From an uncultured Sphingomonas sp. (lineage in GTDB: Bacteria > Pseudomonadota > Alphaproteobacteria > Sphingomonadales > Sphingomonadaceae): a stretch of DNA of 9,575 nucleotides. A program made the translations under genes and the position numbers. This document shows positions 6,046 through 9,575 of this stretch, one piece after another. How positions within the stretch are numbered: the first letter of the stretch is position 1; every line of letters starts with the position of its first letter. The stretch is taken from the NCBI GenBank assembly GCA_946886645.1, contig CAMPIY010000049.1, positions 1 through 9,575 of the forward strand, given 5' to 3'. The notes beneath the pieces were generated by a model. It ran no database searches, had not been told where the DNA came from, and was given only the letters and a program-made list of their open reading frames with translations.

Positions 6046-7012
6046 CCGAAAGTGGATGCTTGAAGCCGCGCGGCTGGGGGAAGCCGCCCGCGGCCGCTCC
6101 GCCCCCAATCCCAATGTCGGCTGCGTCATCGTCAAGGACGGCGTGATTGTCGGACGCGGGGCGACCGGTAACGGGGGGCGGCCCCATGCCGAGGCAGCAG
6201 CACTCGCCGAGGCGGGCAGGCAAGCGAAGGGCGCGACGCTTTATACGACGCTGGAACCATGCGCCCATGCGAGCGAACGCGGCCCGACCTGCGCCGCGAT
6301 CATCCCCCAAACCGGAATCACACGCGTCGTCGCCGCGTTGAAGGACCCCGACCCGCGCACTGCCGGCCAGGGATTCAAAATGCTCCGGAAAGCCGGCGTC
6401 GAAGTGAAGGCCGGCATCGCAAAGGACGCGGCGCGGAGCAGCATGTCCGGCTATTTCAGCCGCGTCGAGCGTGGCCGCCCCCGCGTCACCCTGAAGCTGG
6501 CTTTGTCGATCGACGGAAAGATCGCGCTGCCATCGGGCGAGAGCAAATGGATTACCGGCGAGGACGCGCGCGCTCACGTTCATCTCGAACGGGCGCAAAG
6601 CGACATGATTTTGGTGGGACGTGGCACTTATCTTGCCGATGCGCCCCGGCTGGACGTCCGGCTGCCAGGGCTTGAGGAGCATTCGCCGCGTCGCGCCCTT
6701 CTGACGCGCGGCGAAGCGGTCGAAGGATGGGAAATCCTTTCTTCTCCGCAGGATGTCTATCGGCTTCATGACGTCAACGACCTGCTGGTCGAGGGCGGAT
6801 CGGCAACCGCGACGGCCTTCCTCGCCGCCGATCTAGTGGACCGGATCATCATCTATCGCGCGCCCATAATCGTCGGCGAAGGCAAGTCGAGCGTCGGATA
6901 TATCGGGCTCGATGCGATCGCCGACGCCCATGGCCGCTGGCAGGCCGCCGACGGAGCCAGCCTTGGCATCGACCGCCTCGAAGTCTACGAGCGCGTCCGC
7001 GAAGGGGAATAG
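6038..7012 (+). CDS. ribD: Bifunctional riboflavin biosynthesis deaminase/reductase RibD
   Basis: 324 residues from TTG 6038. RibD performs steps two and three of the riboflavin pathway: deamination of the diaminopyrimidine ribosyl phosphate, then NADPH-dependent reduction of the ribosyl chain. The N-terminal deaminase shows SAPNPNVGCVIVKDG (21-35), the zinc/catalytic HAE (50-52) and TLEPCAHASERGPTC (71-85), with zinc ligands H50, C75 and C85. The C-terminal reductase (from about 148) shows RVTLKLALSIDGKIA, SKWITGEDARAHVHLERA, ILVGRGTYLADAPRLDVRLP and LLVEGGSATATAFL. The start is TTG because DRKWM matches the usual pre-helix DxxYM; ATG 6056 is a fallback. The start overlaps the upstream gene by 8 nt and ribE follows after 2 nt, so co-translation is likely. 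The second zinc loop is one residue longer than the common PCxHxGxTPPC form. Confidence 0.95.
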   Translation: MSDRKWMLEAARLGEAARGRSAPNPNVGCVIVKDGVIVGRGATGNGGRPHAEAAALAEAGRQAKGATLYTTLEPCAHASERGPTCAAIIPQTGITRVVAALKDPDPRTAGQGFKMLRKAGVEVKAGIAKDAARSSMSGYFSRVERGRPRVTLKLALSIDGKIALPSGESKWITGEDARAHVHLERAQSDMILVGRGTYLADAPRLDVRLPGLEEHSPRRALLTRGEAVEGWEILSSPQDVYRLHDVNDLLVEGGSATATAFLAADLVDRIIIYRAPIIVGEGKSSVGYIGLDAIADAHGRWQAADGASLGIDRLEVYERVREGE

Positions 7013-7014
7013 GG

Positions 7015-7626
7015 TTGTTCACCGGCATCGTCACCGACATCGGCATCGTCCGCTCCGTCGAGCAGCGCGGCGACCTGCGCCTCACCATCGATTGTTCCTA
7101 CGACATGGATACCGTCGACCTTGGCGCGTCGATCGCCTGCTCGGGCGCTTGCCTGACCGTGGTCGACAAGGGCGAGGACTGGTTCGCGGTCGATATCAGC
7201 GGCGAAACGATTTCGAAGACCGCACCGGGCCTCTGGTCGGAGGGCGCGCGGCTGAACCTGGAGCGGGCGCTCCGCGTCGGCGATGAACTGGGCGGCCATA
7301 TCGTGACCGGCCACGTCGATGCGGTCGCGACGGTGACCGACGCCAATGAGGTCGGTGGCAGCATCGACGTGCGCGTCGAGGCGCCGCGCGCGTTCGGCGG
7401 TGCAATCGCACCCAAGGGGTCGATCACGCTCGACGGCGTGTCCCTGACCGTCAACGAGGTGGAAGATGCGGGCGACATGACCCGCTTCACCGTCAACCTC
7501 ATCCCCCATACCGCCGACCATACGACGCTGGGCGGAATTGCGGCAGGACGGAAGCTCAACCTCGAGATCGACGTGCTGGCCCGCTACCTGAAGCGGATGG
7601 CCGAGGCGCAGGCAGCCGCTCGATGA
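7015..7626 (+). CDS. ribE: Riboflavin synthase (alpha subunit)
   Basis: 203 residues. It converts two molecules of 6,7-dimethyl-8-ribityllumazine into riboflavin plus the pyrimidinedione, the last pathway step, as a homotrimer. The protein starts MFTGIVTDIG, the near-invariant N-terminus of the family, which fixes the TTG start at 7015. It has two lumazine-binding barrels: the first with IACSGACLTVVD (40-51), the second after the linker LGGHIVTGHVD (92-102), with KGSITLDGVSLTVN (134-147) mirroring the first. The C-terminal helix (LNLEIDVLARYLKRMAE) mediates trimer formation in the family. Length is normal. GAAGGGG at 7001-7007 is a plausible ribosome site 7 nt before the start. The stop overlaps the next start as ATGA. 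Confidence 0.96.
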   Translation: MFTGIVTDIGIVRSVEQRGDLRLTIDCSYDMDTVDLGASIACSGACLTVVDKGEDWFAVDISGETISKTAPGLWSEGARLNLERALRVGDELGGHIVTGHVDAVATVTDANEVGGSIDVRVEAPRAFGGAIAPKGSITLDGVSLTVNEVEDAGDMTRFTVNLIPHTADHTTLGGIAAGRKLNLEIDVLARYLKRMAEAQAAAR

Positions 7627-8276
7627 CTCCGACCATCACCGCGTTCGAGAGCTCGCCGGACGGCGGCCGAGGGCTAGCCCGGGACTTTCCCGTTCGCTGG
7701 GCGTTCGAGGAAGTCGGCCTGCCCTATGACGTGCGGCTGCTGTCGTTCGTCGAGATGAAGCAGCCAGCGCATCTGGCGCTCCAGCCGTTCGGGCAGATCC
7801 CGACCTACGAAGAGGGCGACCTGGCCTTGTTCGAGTCCGGCGCGATCATCCTGCACATCGCCGAGCGCCATGCCGGACTGCTGCCGGACGACGCCAACGC
7901 CCGGGCCCGGGCGATCGCCTGGATGTTCGCGGCCAAGAGCACGGTTGAACCGGTCATCGTCGAGAATGAGGTCGCCAAATTCATGGAAGGCGACAAGCAT
8001 TGGAACGCGGAGCGCCAGCCGCTGATCACGGAGCGCATCCGTGGCCGGCTCAAGCAGCTTTCCGAGCGCTTGAGCGACCGCGAGTGGCTCGACGGCGGGT
8101 TCAGCGCCGGCGACCTGCTGATGATCAATGTCCTGCGCCGGCCAAGCGCGTCGAACCTTCTTGGCGAATTTCCCAATCTCGCCGCCTATGTCGCCCGCGG
8201 CGAGGGGCGGCCCGCCTTCAAGAAGGCGTTCGCCGACCAGCTGGCGGTGTTCGCCAACCGCGCGGTTGCGACCTAA
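7623..8276 (+). CDS. Glutathione S-transferase-like protein
   Basis: 217 residues, starting in a 4-nt ATGA overlap with ribE. The N-terminal thioredoxin-like domain (about 4-85) ends in the glutathione-site pattern FGQIPTYEEGDLALFESGAIILHIAER: cis-Pro60 and the E71-S72 pair that binds the gamma-glutamyl group. The C-terminal helical domain (about 92-205) contains the N-cap motif SAGD (161-164) in FSAGDLLMINVLRR. The catalytic Ser/Tyr/Cys is not obvious; S10/S11 in FESSPDGGRG are candidates, and the loop is longer than the usual SPxSxRV. Substrate unknown, cytosolic. Placement as the last gene behind ribDE suggests co-expression, but no biochemical link is known to me. Its stop overlaps that of the convergent J-like gene. 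Confidence 0.88.
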   Translation: MTPTITAFESSPDGGRGLARDFPVRWAFEEVGLPYDVRLLSFVEMKQPAHLALQPFGQIPTYEEGDLALFESGAIILHIAERHAGLLPDDANARARAIAWMFAAKSTVEPVIVENEVAKFMEGDKHWNAERQPLITERIRGRLKQLSERLSDREWLDGGFSAGDLLMINVLRRPSASNLLGEFPNLAAYVARGEGRPAFKKAFADQLAVFANRAVAT

Positions 8277-9367
8277 TCCCTGCCCCAGCGCCGGAAGCGG
8301 TAGCGGCCGTTGACGGGCTTCGCCTGGAAGGACTGCCCCGAGGTGCAAGTGACCTTGTAGGTCCCCGCCGATGCACCTTCCACCGGCGCGGCCGACGCGA
8401 CCTTGCCGCACGAAAAGCCGATCCGGTCGATCGTACGGGCCACAGTCCTGTCGGGAAGCGGCATGCTGGCCGTCGTCGCGGGGGCAGACGGCTTTTCAGC
8501 GACGATCTGCTCCGCCGCGATCGCCTGTTCCTGCACGGGCTGGGCGCCTTGCGCTTCCGTTTCTGCCAGAACTGATTGTTGGATATCGGCGGTTCGGACC
8601 TTTGGGGTGGCCGTCGTGGCTCGCCTTGGCCGATCCGGACCGGCTTTCTTCGCCGGCCCAGGCGAGGCGCCCCACATCTCGGCGAAACTCGGCACCTTCT
8701 TGGCTGAGGCGGGCGCGGCCGGTTCGGCCTGCTTCGGCTGTTCGGCAGCCGCGGCGTCGCGTCCGGACCACCAGCCTGCAAAACCCCCAATGAAGATTGC
8801 CGCGGCCACCAGCACGCCAACAATCTGGCCCGTCCGATTCCATTCGATCGAGCCGACCTCGTCGCGGTCTTCCAGGACAAATGGTCGTGGCAGACCCTTG
8901 CTGGCCGGCGGTTGGCCGCCGGGTGCGGCATCCGGCTCGGGATTTGGGTGATGCACCGGGCCGCTACCGGAGATCTGACGATCGACCGGTGGCCGTGCCG
9001 ATGGAGCTTTTTTAGCCGGAGGCGCTGGCAACGGCGCTCGACCGATCGAAGCTTCCGGCGGCGGAGGCGCGGGCTTGGGCGCATAGGTGGCCATCTGCCC
9101 GGTATAGGGCTTCGCCTGCGCCGCGATCGACCAGCTGCGGCGAACCGGCGCAGCCTTCAGCCCCAAGGCTTCGTCATAGGCGCGGCGTCGCGCCGGATCC
9201 CGTAGCGTCTCGTAGGCGAAGCAGAGTTCGGCGACGCGCCCGACCGCATTGGGCCGGAACACGCTGTTCTCCCGCGCAAACGCGTCGGCGATCTCGGCGC
9301 TGGTCGCCGAAGGTTTCAATCCCAACACCTCATAGTGGTTGGGACGAGTTTTCACTGTGCTGGCCAA
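8273..9367 (-). CDS. Membrane-anchored J-like protein with degenerate (HPD-less) J domain
   Basis: 364 residues. The N-terminal region (about 10-70) follows the DnaJ J-domain plan: NHYEVLGLKPSATSAEIADAF, then AYETLRDPARRRAYDEALGL, but the HPD needed to stimulate DnaK ATPase is replaced by RPN (38-40, VFRPNAVG). A long Pro/Ala-rich linker leads to one membrane helix (about 181-200, VGVLVAAAIFIGGFAGWW), a further low-complexity Ala/Gln/Pro region, and a C-terminal mini-domain (about 316-364) with C320 and C341 ending in KPVNGRYRFRRWGRD. Inferred topology: J-like part cytoplasmic, Cys-pair domain periplasmic, perhaps disulfide-bonded. The start is TTG at complement 9365-9367, with GGGGGA at complement 9371-9376; GTG at complement 9353-9355 is the alternative. 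Function unknown; it is unlikely to act as a canonical Hsp70 co-chaperone. Confidence 0.87.
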   Translation of the reverse strand: MASTVKTRPNHYEVLGLKPSATSAEIADAFARENSVFRPNAVGRVAELCFAYETLRDPARRRAYDEALGLKAAPVRRSWSIAAQAKPYTGQMATYAPKPAPPPPEASIGRAPLPAPPAKKAPSARPPVDRQISGSGPVHHPNPEPDAAPGGQPPASKGLPRPFVLEDRDEVGSIEWNRTGQIVGVLVAAAIFIGGFAGWWSGRDAAAAEQPKQAEPAAPASAKKVPSFAEMWGASPGPAKKAGPDRPRRATTATPKVRTADIQQSVLAETEAQGAQPVQEQAIAAEQIVAEKPSAPATTASMPLPDRTVARTIDRIGFSCGKVASAAPVEGASAGTYKVTCTSGQSFQAKPVNGRYRFRRWGRD

Positions 9368-9575
9368 CGTTCCCCCGATTCACTCGCTTGAGCCCTAAGT
9401 CACGGACGATGCTGATCTTTTCGAAGGAATCCAGCTCGCTCCGGCGCGATTTCGCCGCGATTCACCGGCAACCGCATCCGCAATTGCCGGTGTGCGCTAT
9501 TTTAATGGGTAGAGACTATATCGAGATGTGATTTCAGCGTGGCACACGTCTAAATTCGACTATGCAATCACATTA
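9368..9575. other. Gene-free right end, AT-rich toward the edge
   Basis: I find no ORF of convincing length or recognisable RNA here. The first part must hold the promoter of the J-like gene, though no clear -35/-10 is seen. The last 83 bases (9493-9575) are 33 G/C by hand count, about 40%, well below the flanking genes. This is typical of a promoter region or the upstream flank of a gene beyond the edge. An ATG at 9562 is too close to the end to judge. Confidence 0.5.
9463..9492. repeat. 9-bp perfect inverted repeat in the right-end spacer
   Basis: CACCGGCAA (9463-9471) and TTGCCGGTG (9484-9492) are exact reverse complements around a 12-nt loop. Read on the plus strand, the stem is followed by TGCGCTATTTTAAT, so it may be a terminator-like hairpin for something on the plus strand or a dyad operator. 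It lies about 95-125 bp upstream of the J-like gene start. Confidence 0.45.

Noticed and set aside
8218..9084. 288-codon minus-strand frame inside the J-like gene
   Set aside because: Arg/Pro/Ser-rich out-of-frame shadow; the overlapping 364-residue frame carries the J-like, TM and Cys-pair features.
9526..9573. ATGTGATT (9526-9533) and AATCACAT (9566-9573) inverted repeat
   Set aside because: An 8-bp pair with a 32-bp gap in about 200 bp of AT-richer DNA is close to chance expectation; no supporting context.
1..9575. CRISPR array, insertion sequence, prophage or defence system
   Set aside because: No spaced direct repeats, transposase, integrase or phage-like proteins are visible; the window reads as core genes.

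Overview
The window looks like chromosomal core DNA from a GC-rich alphaproteobacterium, most likely a sphingomonad (Sphingomonas/Sphingomicrobium-like). The grounds are high GC with strong third-position bias, tightly packed genes, frequent GTG/TTG starts, and a gene mix that fits this group: a single-chain glutamine-dependent NadE, a short GluRS without zinc cysteines, a TonB beside a small one-TM protein and ribDE, and a membrane protein with a degenerate J domain. The taxonomic call is inference from gene content and protein style; there is no rRNA in the window.

Layout. At the left edge is the 5' end of prs (ribose-phosphate pyrophosphokinase) on the minus strand. It diverges across about 114 bp from a plus-strand run: nadE (NAD+ synthase), an unrecognised 209-residue protein, two tandem META/HslJ-like lipoproteins that are clearly related to each other, and gltX (glutamyl-tRNA synthetase). 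An 85-bp regulatory gap follows, carrying a perfect ATGTTA-N5-TAACAT palindrome (Zur-like) with an extended -10 inside it. A second plus-strand run comes next: tonB, a 107-residue single-TM protein, ribD, ribE and a glutathione S-transferase-like gene, with overlaps or 2-nt gaps from the TM protein onward. The last gene, on the minus strand, encodes a membrane-anchored J-like protein without HPD; its stop codon overlaps that of the GST gene. The final ~208 bp hold no convincing gene. They contain a 9-bp perfect inverted repeat and end in a clearly AT-richer stretch.

How it fits together. prs supplies PRPP, used in NAD, nucleotide and other synthesis, and nadE makes NAD, so the divergent pair is metabolically coherent. 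ribD and ribE are consecutive flavin genes (deaminase/reductase, then the final riboflavin synthase). tonB appears to begin its own transcription unit under a possible zinc-responsive operator, and no exbB/exbD is visible beside it.

I see no mobile element, CRISPR array, prophage or defence system. The points most worth following up are the Zur-like site before an orphan tonB, the tandem lipoprotein pair with identical Trp/Cys spacing, the HPD-less J-like membrane protein, the unrecognised gene behind nadE, and two genes with a TACATC hexamer 6-7 nt before a start that lacks a Shine-Dalgarno.
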